A DNA stretch of 64,000 nt, taken from assembly GCF_013778455.1 (NCBI RefSeq), contig NZ_JACEHE010000024.1:59180-123179 (forward strand). Reading direction: 5' to 3'. The stretch comes from Streptomyces himalayensis subsp. himalayensis. GTDB taxonomy: Bacteria; Actinomycetota; Actinomycetes; Streptomycetales; Streptomycetaceae. The position numbers were made by a program, and so were the translations under genes. A model generated the notes under the pieces. The model saw only the letters and a list, made by a program, of their open reading frames with translations, was not told the origin of the DNA and did not search any database. Below are positions 24,563 to 32,529 of this stretch, in pieces. Numbering within the stretch: position 1 is the stretch's first letter; each line of letters begins with the position of its first letter.

Positions 24563-25052
24563 GGAGCTGTTCCGCGACTGCCAGAGGACGGCCGTCCATC
24601 TGGAGATGCGCGACGCCTACATGAAGTCGGACCCGGCCTTCATCGACTGGAAGGCCGGCATCACACTCGACCCTGCCGAGCGCTGGGGCGACTGGCACAG
24701 CATCGTCACAGAAGCGACCTCACGAAGCGTCGAGGTCCGCCGAGCCCGCGTCGTCTCGACGCCCGTCAGCGAGTACATCCGCTTCGAGTACGACGTGACG
24801 GATGGACTGAACGTCGCCGCCGGCGAAGACGTCCGCTGGCTCTCCCGGCGAAACGCAACGGGCCTCGCACTTCCAGGCAACGACTTCTGGCTCTTCGATT
24901 CCAGCCTCGTTCTCGTCAACCACTTCGATGGTGAAGGCGAGAACATGGAGGTGGAACTCACGGAGGACCCTGAGGTGGTAAAGCTCTGCGAGTCGGCCTT
25001 CGAGGCCGTATGGGCGCGGGCAACACCGCACGCAGAGTTCCAGCTGGTCTGA
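24543..25052 (+). CDS. DUF6879-like protein
   Basis: 169 residues from ATG 24543, overlapping the small upstream gene by 20 bp. Features I associate with DUF6879 are FEELFRDCQRTAVHLEMRDAY at the N-terminus, WLSRRNATGLALPGNDFWLFD centrally and LVLVNHFDGEG. It is soluble. Members usually sit beside XRE/DUF5753 regulators, as here. The family is proposed to act in regulatory or toxin-antitoxin-like cassettes, which is unproven. Confidence 0.85.
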   Translation: MRTPTFEELFRDCQRTAVHLEMRDAYMKSDPAFIDWKAGITLDPAERWGDWHSIVTEATSRSVEVRRARVVSTPVSEYIRFEYDVTDGLNVAAGEDVRWLSRRNATGLALPGNDFWLFDSSLVLVNHFDGEGENMEVELTEDPEVVKLCESAFEAVWARATPHAEFQLV

Positions 25053-25079
25053 CAGCCCGAAAAACACCGTCGCAGCGAC

Positions 25080-25925
25080 ATGACATCGCCATCTTCGAGC
25101 GTTCAGGAAGCCCGCCGGGCTCTTGGCAGACGCCTGAGCGAAATCCGGCTCGAAGCCGGGCTCACCAAGCGAGCGTTGGCCAGCAGTCTCGGCTGGCATG
25201 AGTCGAAGTGTTCGCGCTTCGAGAGCGGCACGCGTCCGCCCTCGGAGCGCGACCTGCGTGCATGGGCCGCTGCTTGCGGTGCGGAGAGCGCGGCCGAGGA
25301 TCTCGTCTCGACAGCCCGCGGCATCGAAGGCATGTACGTCGAGTGGCGCCGGTTGGAGCGCACCGGCCTGAAGCAGGCCCAGGAGTCCGTCCTCCCCCTG
25401 TGGGAACGCACCCAGCGCTTCCGCATCTACTCCCCCTGGCTCATTCCCGGCCCGGTGCAGACGGCCTCGTACATCACCGCGCTGCTCACCTCAATTCGGA
25501 ATCGTCGCGGCCTCATTGATGACGTGCCGGCTGCCGTCAAGGTGCGTGTGGAGAAGCAGCAGATCGTGTACGGCAACCACACGTTCGCGATCCTCCTGGA
25601 AGAGGGAGCGCTCCGAAAGCGCATAGGTGGGACGGAGGTGATGGCCGGCCAACTCGGCTATCTGCTCAGCGTTATGGCGCTGCCTTCGGTGAGTATCGGC
25701 ATCATTCCTGAGGACGCCGACCGTTCCAGCCTCTGGCCCGTCGAGGGCTTCTTCCTGTACGACGACCACACGGTCCACGTCGAACTCGTCTCGGCCCATC
25801 TCGCCGTCACGCAGAAGCACGAACTTGCCATGTATGCCCAGACGTTCACGGATCTGGCCGAGCTTGCCGTCTACGGCCCGGCGGCGCGCGAAATCATCAC
25901 GGCGGCCATCGAATCCCTGGGGTGA
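25080..25925 (+). CDS. XRE regulator with DUF5753 domain (WhiJ-like)
   Basis: 281 residues. The helix-turn-helix lies at about 13-65 (LGRRLSEIRLEAGLTKRALASSLGWHESKCSRFESG). It is followed by the DUF5753 sensor-like domain (LIPGPVQTASYITALL, QLGYLLSVMALPSVSIGIIP, FFLYDDHTVHVE). Such proteins pair with small partners in Streptomyces developmental regulation (WhiJ family). GGGCAAGTTC repeats before the cluster and after this gene are plausible targets. No strong ribosome site precedes the ATG. Confidence 0.93.
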   Translation: MTSPSSSVQEARRALGRRLSEIRLEAGLTKRALASSLGWHESKCSRFESGTRPPSERDLRAWAAACGAESAAEDLVSTARGIEGMYVEWRRLERTGLKQAQESVLPLWERTQRFRIYSPWLIPGPVQTASYITALLTSIRNRRGLIDDVPAAVKVRVEKQQIVYGNHTFAILLEEGALRKRIGGTEVMAGQLGYLLSVMALPSVSIGIIPEDADRSSLWPVEGFFLYDDHTVHVELVSAHLAVTQKHELAMYAQTFTDLAELAVYGPAAREIITAAIESLG

Positions 25926-25930
25926 ATGCC

Positions 25931-25946
25931 GGGCAAGTTCCGGCAC
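25931..25946. promoter_or_regulatory. GGGCAAGTTCCGGCAC site
   Basis: This matches the repeats at 24253 and 24284 closely. It lies 90 bp ahead of the DUF6415-like gene, so the following operon may share the same regulator. Confidence 0.5.
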
Positions 25947-26021
25947 ACTCGTAGAGCCCTTCCTGTCGCCCTTCTTAGCGTTACTGGCACGGCCGGAAAC
26001 GCGCGCTGAAGGGGCGAGACG

Positions 26022-26411
26022 GTGATCACTGTGGCAAGTAGCGGCAAGGCATCGAGAGCAACCGACAGCGCGGGTACCGAAGTTCTCCCAGTCGCCGTCG
26101 AGACGATTTCGGAGAGCACCGAGGTAGCCCTCTCCATGCAGATGGCCACCTCCACCCGCAAGGACATGGACGCGTCTCTGCCGGAGATCGTCGGGCACCT
26201 CAACCTTCTGCTCGGTGAGGATCTGGGGGCGGACGAGGACGAGGACGTGCGGGAGTTGTTCCGCAAGGGATACCGGCTCCTCGACTTGCAGAACCGTCCG
26301 ACCGCGGAGACTCCGTCGTTCGGCGTCTTCATCTACCTCCGGGATGTCGCCGACATCACGCGAAGGCTCCTGTGGATCTACACACAACGCCACGGGCTCG
26401 GTGCCCCGTGA
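26022..26411 (+). CDS. DUF6415-like protein
   Basis: 129 residues from GTG 26022. The protein is mostly helical (ALSMQMATSTRKDMDASLPEIVGHLNLLLGEDL and a final ITRRLLWIYTQRHGLG). It resembles Streptomyces proteins I recall as DUF6415, some of which are annotated near natural-product genes. It starts a tightly packed run of genes: its stop overlaps the next GTG. No catalytic motif was found. Confidence 0.7.
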   Translation: MITVASSGKASRATDSAGTEVLPVAVETISESTEVALSMQMATSTRKDMDASLPEIVGHLNLLLGEDLGADEDEDVRELFRKGYRLLDLQNRPTAETPSFGVFIYLRDVADITRRLLWIYTQRHGLGAP

Positions 26412-26950
26412 GTATCCGGGAGGACCAGATCGTCCGGGAGCTGTCCCACTACATCTACGAGCACCCTGGCGAGCAGATGGCGCTGATGCCGGTGTACGAC
26501 TCCGCCCGCGACCACGCACAGCACAGGACCTGCACCCACAGCCAGCGCTGCCCCCTCGTGACTACGGGCGCGGTCATCGTCGACGAACGCAACTGCGTAC
26601 TCTCTCTGCGGCACAAAGGTGCCTTCGCCCTCGCGGAGGTGGAGCCGGAGGACCAGGACGACTCGCTCAGTGGAGCGGCTCTTCGCCTGTTGGCCGAGGC
26701 GGTCGGCATCCGGGAGGTGTGGACGGAACCCGACGGCGATGGCCCCTTCCTGATCGACGTGACCAGAGCGGGGCAACACAGGTACGGCCCCCGCCTCCGG
26801 ATCGGCTTCAGATACCTCTTCCAGGCCCACTCCGGCGCCGTCGCTCCGATGGTGATCGAAGCGGGTGCAGCGGCCTGGATGCCCCTCGGGGAGATCGGCA
26901 TCCCGGCAGTCCGCAACCGCCTTCACGGCCACCTGGTCGGCGCCCCGTGA
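26408..26950 (+). CDS. Degenerate Nudix-fold protein
   Basis: 180 residues from GTG 26408, overlapping the previous stop (GTGA). The core VTTGAVIVDERNCVLSLRH and the later PRLRIGFRYLFQAHSG and AAAWMPLGEI fit a Nudix fold. The Nudix box position reads DSLSGAALRLLAEAVGI and lacks the catalytic REUXEE glutamates. It is therefore more likely a regulatory or binding protein than a pyrophosphatase. It also contains a Cys/His stretch (HRTCTHSQRCP) near residue 50. Confidence 0.72.
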   Translation: MSIREDQIVRELSHYIYEHPGEQMALMPVYDSARDHAQHRTCTHSQRCPLVTTGAVIVDERNCVLSLRHKGAFALAEVEPEDQDDSLSGAALRLLAEAVGIREVWTEPDGDGPFLIDVTRAGQHRYGPRLRIGFRYLFQAHSGAVAPMVIEAGAAAWMPLGEIGIPAVRNRLHGHLVGAP

Positions 26951-27033
26951 GCCCCCGAAACCAACAACTCTGCTACGTGGCAAGCCTCTTGGCACTCGGC
27001 GGTTCGATCCTCCTGGCCATCTGGAGAGGCTGA
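26947..27033 (+). CDS. 28-residue single-helix membrane peptide
   Basis: GTG 26947 overlaps the stop of the Nudix-like gene (GTGA) and the stop at 27031-27033 directly abuts the next ATG (TGAATG). The encoded peptide has a short polar start, then a hydrophobic helix (YVASLLALGGSILLAIW) and a basic end. The double coupling argues for translation. It could be a membrane anchor, regulator or toxin-like peptide. Confidence 0.55.
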   Translation: MSPRNQQLCYVASLLALGGSILLAIWRG

Positions 27034-27276
27034 ATGTACGAGCGCCGCACCACCGAACCAACCTCTGTGCCTCCTCCCCTCGGCACCGTCCCCGGTTACA
27101 GGCAACCAAGCGATGTCCACATAGGCGATTTCGTGTTCCTCGACGGGTTGTACCTGCGGGTCCGCGACATGAGATCCGCCGGCACCGCGGGGCGCCGGGT
27201 TCTGATCTTCGACGGGCACTCCCCGTGGGTCATGGAGGAGTCGGCGACGACGTATCGGCCCGTCGAACTCCTCTGA
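27034..27276 (+). CDS. Hypothetical protein, 80 residues
   Basis: It starts at ATG 27034, immediately after the stop of the membrane peptide. The protein looks beta-rich (DVHIGDFVFLDGLYLRVRDMRSAG and RRVLIFDGHSPWVM), compatible with a small barrel. No family was recognised. It precedes the epimerase gene by 60 bp. Confidence 0.7.
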   Translation: MYERRTTEPTSVPPPLGTVPGYRQPSDVHIGDFVFLDGLYLRVRDMRSAGTAGRRVLIFDGHSPWVMEESATTYRPVELL

Positions 27277-27336
27277 CCCGAAGCTCCATTCAGCCATCAC
27301 GAGAACTGTCACCTCACGCCAGCGAGGAGCTTTGCC

Positions 27337-28137
27337 ATGCGCTTCCGCAAGATCCACGGAGCGGGGAACGACTTCGTCCTGTTATCCGACCCCGCGCCGG
27401 ACGGCGAGAAGGACTGGCCAAAGGAGGCCGAGCGCCTCTGTGCCAGACGAACCGGCGTAGGCGCGGATGGCCTTGTCATCAGCAGCCTGATCAGCATCAG
27501 CCCGGTCGTCCTCGAAGTCGGCTGCTTCAACGCTGACGGCTCGATCGCGACGATGTGCGGTAACGCTCTGCGGTGTACCGCCTGGGCCGCCCACCACGAC
27601 CACGGCTTCCGCGAGATGAGCCTCCGCATGGCGGGGGTGACGCACGAGGCGATCGTGAGCGACGACTCCGTGTGGGTCACGGCCGAAGTCGGCGCGGTCC
27701 ACCCGCGACGAGTTCAGACCGTCATCAACGGCAAGCCCACTTGGTTCGACAGCGCCCACACCGGCACCGAACACGTCGTCGCCATCGTGGACGACGTGAA
27801 CGCCATCGACGCGGTACTCGTCGGACGCCTCGTCCGCCACCACGCGGACCTTGCCCCGCTGGGGACGAACGTCAACTTCGTACAGGCCGCCGGCAGCCAG
27901 GCGCTGAAGATCCGCACCTACGAGCGCGGCGTCGAGGCGGAAACCCTGTCATGCGGGAGCGGAGCCGTCGCGGCCGTCGTCATCGCCACCCTGCGCGGCC
28001 TCGTGTCGCCGCGTGCCGTCACCGTCCACAACCGCGCCGCGGAGCCGCTCACGGTCCGGCCCCATCCCGACCGGCCGAAGCGGACTCACTGGGTCGGTGG
28101 ACCGGTCACCAACACCTTCGAAGGGGTCCTCGCATGA
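27337..28137 (+). CDS. Diaminopimelate-epimerase-like enzyme
   Basis: 266 residues. The catalytic thiol pair of DapF-type racemases is present: Cys74 in NADGSIATMCGNALRC and Cys206 in ETLSCGSGAVAAVV. The N-terminal KIHGAGNDF motif is intact. The length is near that of DapF (about 275). As cargo of a mobile element beside Ddl-, C39- and MurF-like genes it is unlikely to be the housekeeping copy; it may epimerise meso-DAP or another amino acid for a specialised peptide. Leu16 is encoded by TTA (27382-27384), suggesting bldA control. Its stop overlaps the next ATG. Confidence 0.92.
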   Translation: MRFRKIHGAGNDFVLLSDPAPDGEKDWPKEAERLCARRTGVGADGLVISSLISISPVVLEVGCFNADGSIATMCGNALRCTAWAAHHDHGFREMSLRMAGVTHEAIVSDDSVWVTAEVGAVHPRRVQTVINGKPTWFDSAHTGTEHVVAIVDDVNAIDAVLVGRLVRHHADLAPLGTNVNFVQAAGSQALKIRTYERGVEAETLSCGSGAVAAVVIATLRGLVSPRAVTVHNRAAEPLTVRPHPDRPKRTHWVGGPVTNTFEGVLA

Positions 28138-29225
28138 CTCAGTTCCTCGACTCCAGCTCCGGCCTCGCGGTGCGCGAGGCCGCCCAGAACCTTCGCGACT
28201 GGCAGCGCGACCGAGAGGGGCTCGGCGTCGCCCTCGTCTACGGGCCGGTATCAGCAGAGGACCGGCTCTACCACTCGAAGTGCCCCGTGGACCAGCGCTC
28301 CGTGACCGCACTGTCCGAGGCCCTCGACGACATCGGCGCCCGCTGGAAAATACTGAACCCGTGCGAGCCGGACTTCATCACGGAGTTGGCCGGCTACGAC
28401 GTCGCCCTCTCGAACCTTCACGGTCCGTACGGCGAGGACGGGCGGCTGCAGGGCCTGCTCGACTACCTGCGCGTGCCGTACTGCGGCAGCGGAGTCGCAG
28501 CGTCCGCAGTAGCCGCAGACAAGATCCTGTGCAAGCGGGTGATGCTGAGCCTCGGCATCCCCACGCCCGGATGGTGGGTCTGGTCCGGCGGCCCGATGCA
28601 CTGGAACGGGCGGGCGGCGATGGTCAAACCGCCCTTCGGCGGCTCCAGCGTGGGCATGAGCCTGGTCCGCGAACAGGCGGACCTTCCCGTGGCGCTGGCC
28701 GAGGCTGCCGGCGAGGAAGGCGACGCCGTACTGGTCGAGGACTACCTGACCGGCGTACCACTAACCGTGGGACTCCTAGAACTACCCGGAGGCGTGGTCG
28801 TCGTACTTCCCCCACTGGCCACCGAAGCCACCGAGGCGGAGTTCTACGACGCCGACACGAAGCTCGACGTGGAGTCCAGGGGCGCCGTAGCCGTACGGGC
28901 AGCCGAGCTGTCACCCGAGGTACGGGCCAAGGTCACCGAGTACGCCACGGCGCTGTGGGACGGACTCGGGCTGCGTGGATCGGCGCGCGTCGACTTCATC
29001 CTCACCGAGGACGACCAGCCGTACGTGCTGGAGGTCAACAGCACGCCGGGCATGTCCCGTGACAGCAACTTCGTGGTGGGCGCCGCGATGGTCGGACTCA
29101 CGCACACAGATGTCGTAGTGGCCATGTTGCACGAGGCGTTGACCCGACCGCCATACGATGTCCCCCTGCCCACTCCCGCGTTCTCCAGCACCACACTGAC
29201 TCGGGAGACTGCCGTCTCACCGTAG
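28134..29225 (+). CDS. D-alanine-D-alanine-ligase-like ATP-grasp enzyme
   Basis: 363 residues from ATG 28134, overlapping the epimerase stop (ATGA). The ATP-grasp architecture is clear: NLHGPYGEDGRLQGLLDYLRVPYCGSG (about 102-128), adenine-binding MVKPPFGGSSVGM, EDYLTGVPLTVGLLEL, and metal/phosphate ARVDFILTEDD then VLEVNSTPGM. It should ligate two amino acids or extend a peptide using ATP. Whether the product is D-Ala-D-X is unknown. Operon context suggests a wall-derived or wall-mimicking peptide. Confidence 0.92.
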   Translation: MTQFLDSSSGLAVREAAQNLRDWQRDREGLGVALVYGPVSAEDRLYHSKCPVDQRSVTALSEALDDIGARWKILNPCEPDFITELAGYDVALSNLHGPYGEDGRLQGLLDYLRVPYCGSGVAASAVAADKILCKRVMLSLGIPTPGWWVWSGGPMHWNGRAAMVKPPFGGSSVGMSLVREQADLPVALAEAAGEEGDAVLVEDYLTGVPLTVGLLELPGGVVVVLPPLATEATEAEFYDADTKLDVESRGAVAVRAAELSPEVRAKVTEYATALWDGLGLRGSARVDFILTEDDQPYVLEVNSTPGMSRDSNFVVGAAMVGLTHTDVVVAMLHEALTRPPYDVPLPTPAFSSTTLTRETAVSP

Positions 29226-29238
29226 GAGCCCGCCCACT

Positions 29239-29787
29239 GTGTCGCGCGTCCACGATGTCCCCATGTGCCGACAGCTCATCGCCCCCGCCGAATGGGATCT
29301 GCACGGAGGATGGGCACTCGGGGACAGGCTGGAATGGTCCAACCGGGCGTGCGGCCTGGCGTCGCTGAGAATGATCCTGCTCGCCTACGGGCGCAAGGCA
29401 CCCACGGTCACGGAACTGCTGAAACTCGCGGTCAAGCACGAGGTTCTGACCCCGCGTGGAGCCGTTCACGCGGGGATCGCGAGCCTGGCTACCGACCTCG
29501 GAGTCCCTTCGACCGCCGAGCCGGTCCCGGTCGAGGACCTGACGCGGTGGCTCGACGACGCACCGCTCATCGTGTCCGTGACCGAGCAGTTTCCCGACGA
29601 CGGCCGCGCCGGCGGCCACCTCGTCATCCTCCGTGGCTACGAGGATGGCCCCGACCCGACGATCCACTTCCGAGACCCGTCGGCCTGGGGCCAGACACAC
29701 GATCGAGTCCCCCTCAGCTGCGTATCCGCTTCCTACACCGGCCGCGCAATCACCTTCGCGCCCCTCATTCACAACGGAGAGTCCTGA
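29239..29787 (+). CDS. C39-like cysteine peptidase
   Basis: 182 residues from GTG 29239, 13 bp after the ligase gene. A papain-fold triad is visible: Cys38 in NRACGLASLRMILLAYG, His127 in GGHLVILRGYED, and Asp146 in HFRDPSAWG. There is no signal peptide, so it acts in the cytoplasm. C39-type enzymes cleave at double-Gly or similar sites, and some family members act as amidohydrolases or transpeptidases. In this operon it may process or transfer a peptide. Its stop overlaps the next ATG (TGATG). Confidence 0.85.
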   Translation: MSRVHDVPMCRQLIAPAEWDLHGGWALGDRLEWSNRACGLASLRMILLAYGRKAPTVTELLKLAVKHEVLTPRGAVHAGIASLATDLGVPSTAEPVPVEDLTRWLDDAPLIVSVTEQFPDDGRAGGHLVILRGYEDGPDPTIHFRDPSAWGQTHDRVPLSCVSASYTGRAITFAPLIHNGES

Positions 29788-30149
29788 TGACCGAGGCAGA
29801 CGGCGACACGACCGAGGCCGCGGGCGGCCGGAGGATCGCCGTGCTCGGAGAGATGCTGGAGCTGGGCGACGAGTCCGTCGAAGCCCACCGCGAGGTCGGA
29901 CGCATGGCGGCCGAAAACGGCGTCGACTTCGTGGTGGCGGTCGGCGGAGACCTCGCCAAGCAACTCGCCTTGGCGGCGGGCGCGGCGGGCGTGCCGGACA
30001 TCGCGATGGTGGGCGACAACGGCACCGCCGCCGCTTACCTGAAGTCCATCATCCGCCCCGGCGACGTCGTTCTGGTGAAGGCGTCCCGCGGCGGTCAGTT
30101 GTGGCAAGTCGCGCAGGCACTCACAGGGCAGCCTGTTACGGGGTTGTGA
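29787..30149 (+). CDS. Stand-alone MurF C-terminal domain
   Basis: 120 residues from ATG 29787. The sequence matches the C-terminal domain of UDP-MurNAc-tripeptide:D-Ala-D-Ala ligase: RRIAVLGEMLELGDESVEAHREVG (15-38) and RPGDVVLVKASRGGQLWQVA (about 90-109). The N-terminal UDP-substrate and central ATPase domains of MurF are absent, and no frameshifted remains lie upstream because the C39 gene occupies that DNA. Tight coupling implies selection for the lone domain. It may bind a D,D-dipeptide or partner with the ligase. Decay from a full murF is the alternative. Confidence 0.87.
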   Translation: MTEADGDTTEAAGGRRIAVLGEMLELGDESVEAHREVGRMAAENGVDFVVAVGGDLAKQLALAAGAAGVPDIAMVGDNGTAAAYLKSIIRPGDVVLVKASRGGQLWQVAQALTGQPVTGL

Positions 30150-30223
30150 GTCTTCCTCAGCCCCAACGAGTGGCTCCACGCCCTGCCCGTCGACCTGAAC
30201 TCCCCATCCACCCTTCAAAGCAG

Positions 30224-31429
30224 CTACGCCGCAGGCAATTCCTCGGAAGGTTCCGGTTCAGCTGACAGGCTGCCAATAGTGAGACCCAGCATAAGAGCCC
30301 CTTCGAGCGCCGCGAGGACGCTCAAGAGCTGAACCTTCTCCTCAGGCGTCCCGTGATCAGCATGCTTCATCTTCTGCAACTGATTCCGAATAGAGACCAA
30401 TGAAATAGCGATCACATCGTGGATAAAGTCGGGACCTTGACCATCATCGTTGTCGCTAGCCTCGCGTGGCATGATGGGGTCGCCGCCATAAACAAAGCAT
30501 AGGGCTTCCGCACGCTTGGTCGGGCGCCTTTGCCCTTGCACTTCGTGCGTCAAATCTATCCCATCTGGAAGATTGCCATCCACCCAGGCCAGAACTTCTG
30601 CAGGCTTAAAGCTTTCTCGCATGATGCGATCAAGCAACTCGATGAGGGAGTTGGCGGCCTGGGAAACACCATCCTCCGAGAATCGAAGAGCGTCTCGCGC
30701 GCCTCGAATTTTCCGTACAAGCGGAGAATTCCTGCGCTCCACACGCTTGACCGAAGCTTCCGCCACCATGGAGCGAAAGCTGGCCACCAGGTCGTCTATG
30801 CCTTCTGGCGCCAGCGTCGCAAGATCAGATTTCTTCGCACTTGTCAGTTCCATGGGAAGGGCGGCGAGGACCTTCTCCCCGAGGAAGTCGTCGAGCGACA
30901 CCAGCATTTCGACGGCATTCACCGCGAGAATATTGGCCGGCTGGACATCCTTAAGCTGATTTTGTGAAGAAATCTTGACGGCGTCATTCCATGCCACAAT
31001 GAAAGGAGTGAGTGCGCGCACCCCGCGTCGAACGGCCAGCGCGACCACGGCACCATCTTGCTTTAGGGAATCAATGAAGCGCTTATACGTTGCCGCCCCC
31101 AGAAGGCGCTCAGCGAAGCTGCTGTAGTTCTGGTTCTTAAACCGCTCCACCCAGCGTTGCAGCTGCTCACCTTCACATTCATCAACGAAGGCTTGGACCA
31201 TTTCCTTCAGCCGCTCTTCTGTAACCTCTGAAAAACAGTCCTCAACCCGTTCCTGCCACGGCCGCGGGTCACTGTCGTTGGTCAGCGCCTTGCACAGCGA
31301 GACGAAGGCCTCCATCAAGAGCACGGCAGATTCACTGATTCGCAGTGTCTCAAGCAGCCCAGGATCCAACGTCCGCGTGCAGGCGGCAAAGCTGGACTGG
31401 TAGACGGTGACAGGTGTGGGTTCTTGCAC
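30224..31429 (-). CDS. Unknown helical protein of lower-GC segment
   Basis: About 401 residues from GTG 31429, with GAGGCGAGG upstream; GTG 31444 is an alternative. The protein is almost entirely helical and soluble, with patches such as ISESAVLLMEAFVSLCKALTN and DFIHDVIAISLVSIRNQLQKMKH. No domain was recognised. The DNA is visibly poorer in G and C and richer in AT-ending codons than its neighbours, indicating more recent acquisition from another source. It is convergent with the MurF-domain operon. A defence or abortive-infection role is possible from location only. Confidence 0.72.
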   Translation of the reverse strand: MQEPTPVTVYQSSFAACTRTLDPGLLETLRISESAVLLMEAFVSLCKALTNDSDPRPWQERVEDCFSEVTEERLKEMVQAFVDECEGEQLQRWVERFKNQNYSSFAERLLGAATYKRFIDSLKQDGAVVALAVRRGVRALTPFIVAWNDAVKISSQNQLKDVQPANILAVNAVEMLVSLDDFLGEKVLAALPMELTSAKKSDLATLAPEGIDDLVASFRSMVAEASVKRVERRNSPLVRKIRGARDALRFSEDGVSQAANSLIELLDRIMRESFKPAEVLAWVDGNLPDGIDLTHEVQGQRRPTKRAEALCFVYGGDPIMPREASDNDDGQGPDFIHDVIAISLVSIRNQLQKMKHADHGTPEEKVQLLSVLAALEGALMLGLTIGSLSAEPEPSEELPAA

Positions 31430-31893
31430 TGTGCCTCGCCTCACTCTGACAAGTACGCGCGCTCACCAAAGAAAGTACCGATGTACGCAACGATGCGGTA
31501 CGGAATTTCGTGGACGGAGCTGCCGACGAGAACCGGCAGGGTCTCCTGTGGGTGGACTGTACGACACGCCACTGACATCGCTGAGTGACCGTCAGATACC
31601 TGTGCTGTGACTCGACATCGACCGGCTCAACATCTGTTGGCGGAGCGCTCGATGCGTCGGGCAACTGGGACCGACCCGAGGACATGCCCGAGATCACGGG
31701 GTTGGAGCTGGGGAACGCAGACATCCCGGTACTGGCAGAGCGGGCAGGGCTCGACGCAGCGAAGTTCCTCCAGCAGCTATGCGGGCTGTAGCAGCGCGTG
31801 CTTGAACACACCACGGCGTGTGGGAGATTGGCAGCGGCGCCCGCGCCCTACGCCGGGTATCGCCTGCCTACGGTGAGCCCCGCCAGCCCGTGA
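31430..31893. other. Intergenic with one small possible gene
   Basis: This space separates the 401-residue gene from the second motif-pair operon. It contains the small frame at 31585-31791 described separately. The rest shows no gene, repeat or clear promoter. Confidence 0.5.
31585..31791 (+). CDS. Possible small protein, 68 residues
   Basis: GTG 31585 opens a frame with protein-like composition (RYLCCDSTSTGS, then DMPEITGLELGNADIPVLAERAGLDAAKFLQQLCGL). No strong ribosome site precedes it. The ending looks like a folded helical tail. It may be an intact small gene or a fragment of a larger one. No family was recognised. Confidence 0.4.
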   Translation: MTVRYLCCDSTSTGSTSVGGALDASGNWDRPEDMPEITGLELGNADIPVLAERAGLDAAKFLQQLCGL

Positions 31894-32529
31894 CTATGCC
31901 TTGCGCCCCTTCGTAGCGGCGCAAGCCGACTTTGCGTTGGTAGCCGCGTTGAGCCGGGCTAGATGCGCGCGTTGAGCTACCTCGCCTCCGAACGACGACC
32001 AACCGAACAGAGATGCCAGCAGTTCGGCTGCAAGAGCTGCCGCTGCCGTCGATGCAGCCATCGCCCTGGACATGGATGCAGGGGGCCTGGCAACGAATCG
32101 ACCTCGGCTCTGTGCAGCCGTGATCGCACATTGCTCCGACCAGAGCTCGAAGACCTGAGCGAGACGGGCGAAGAAGGCAGCCGCCGCGGCCAAGCAAACA
32201 TAGAAGGCGACGAGCCCTACGCCGATGCGTGCAGCGATACCCGGAGTCGGTTCATGGTCGGTCCAAGGCCAGCCCATGACCGCATAGACGACGGCCAGAC
32301 CCGCCGAAGCGGCAATCCATGCCGACCCGAACAGAGACTCCAGGCGGTCCTCGTAGTCATCCTCCTCGTCGTCGTCCTGCTCGGGCCGGCGCTTCGGCGG
32401 CGCCGGATTGCCGGACGTCTTCTTCCCGTACGGCGGGAGAAAGACCTGCCAGAGGCCACCGTGGACGTCGCCGCCCACAAACGTGCCGGAGCCGTGGTTG
32501 TGCTGCTCCCGGTGCTCAGCGTCCGCCAT
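31894..32529 (-). CDS. Membrane protein with N-terminal amyloid-like motif
   Basis: 211 residues from ATG 32529, overlapping the upstream gene by 14 bp. Residues 11-25 carry NHGSGTFVGGDVHGG. A charged stretch with an acidic run (QDDDEEDDYEDR) follows. Two membrane helices are at about 70-86 and 100-122, and a helical C-terminus follows. The motif matches the C-terminal motif of the upstream protein at 12 of 15 positions. The arrangement suggests a membrane effector triggered by motif-motif contact with its partner, as in amyloid-signalling cell-death systems. Confidence 0.8.
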   Translation of the reverse strand: MADAEHREQHNHGSGTFVGGDVHGGLWQVFLPPYGKKTSGNPAPPKRRPEQDDDEEDDYEDRLESLFGSAWIAASAGLAVVYAVMGWPWTDHEPTPGIAARIGVGLVAFYVCLAAAAAFFARLAQVFELWSEQCAITAAQSRGRFVARPPASMSRAMAASTAAAALAAELLASLFGWSSFGGEVAQRAHLARLNAATNAKSACAATKGRKA

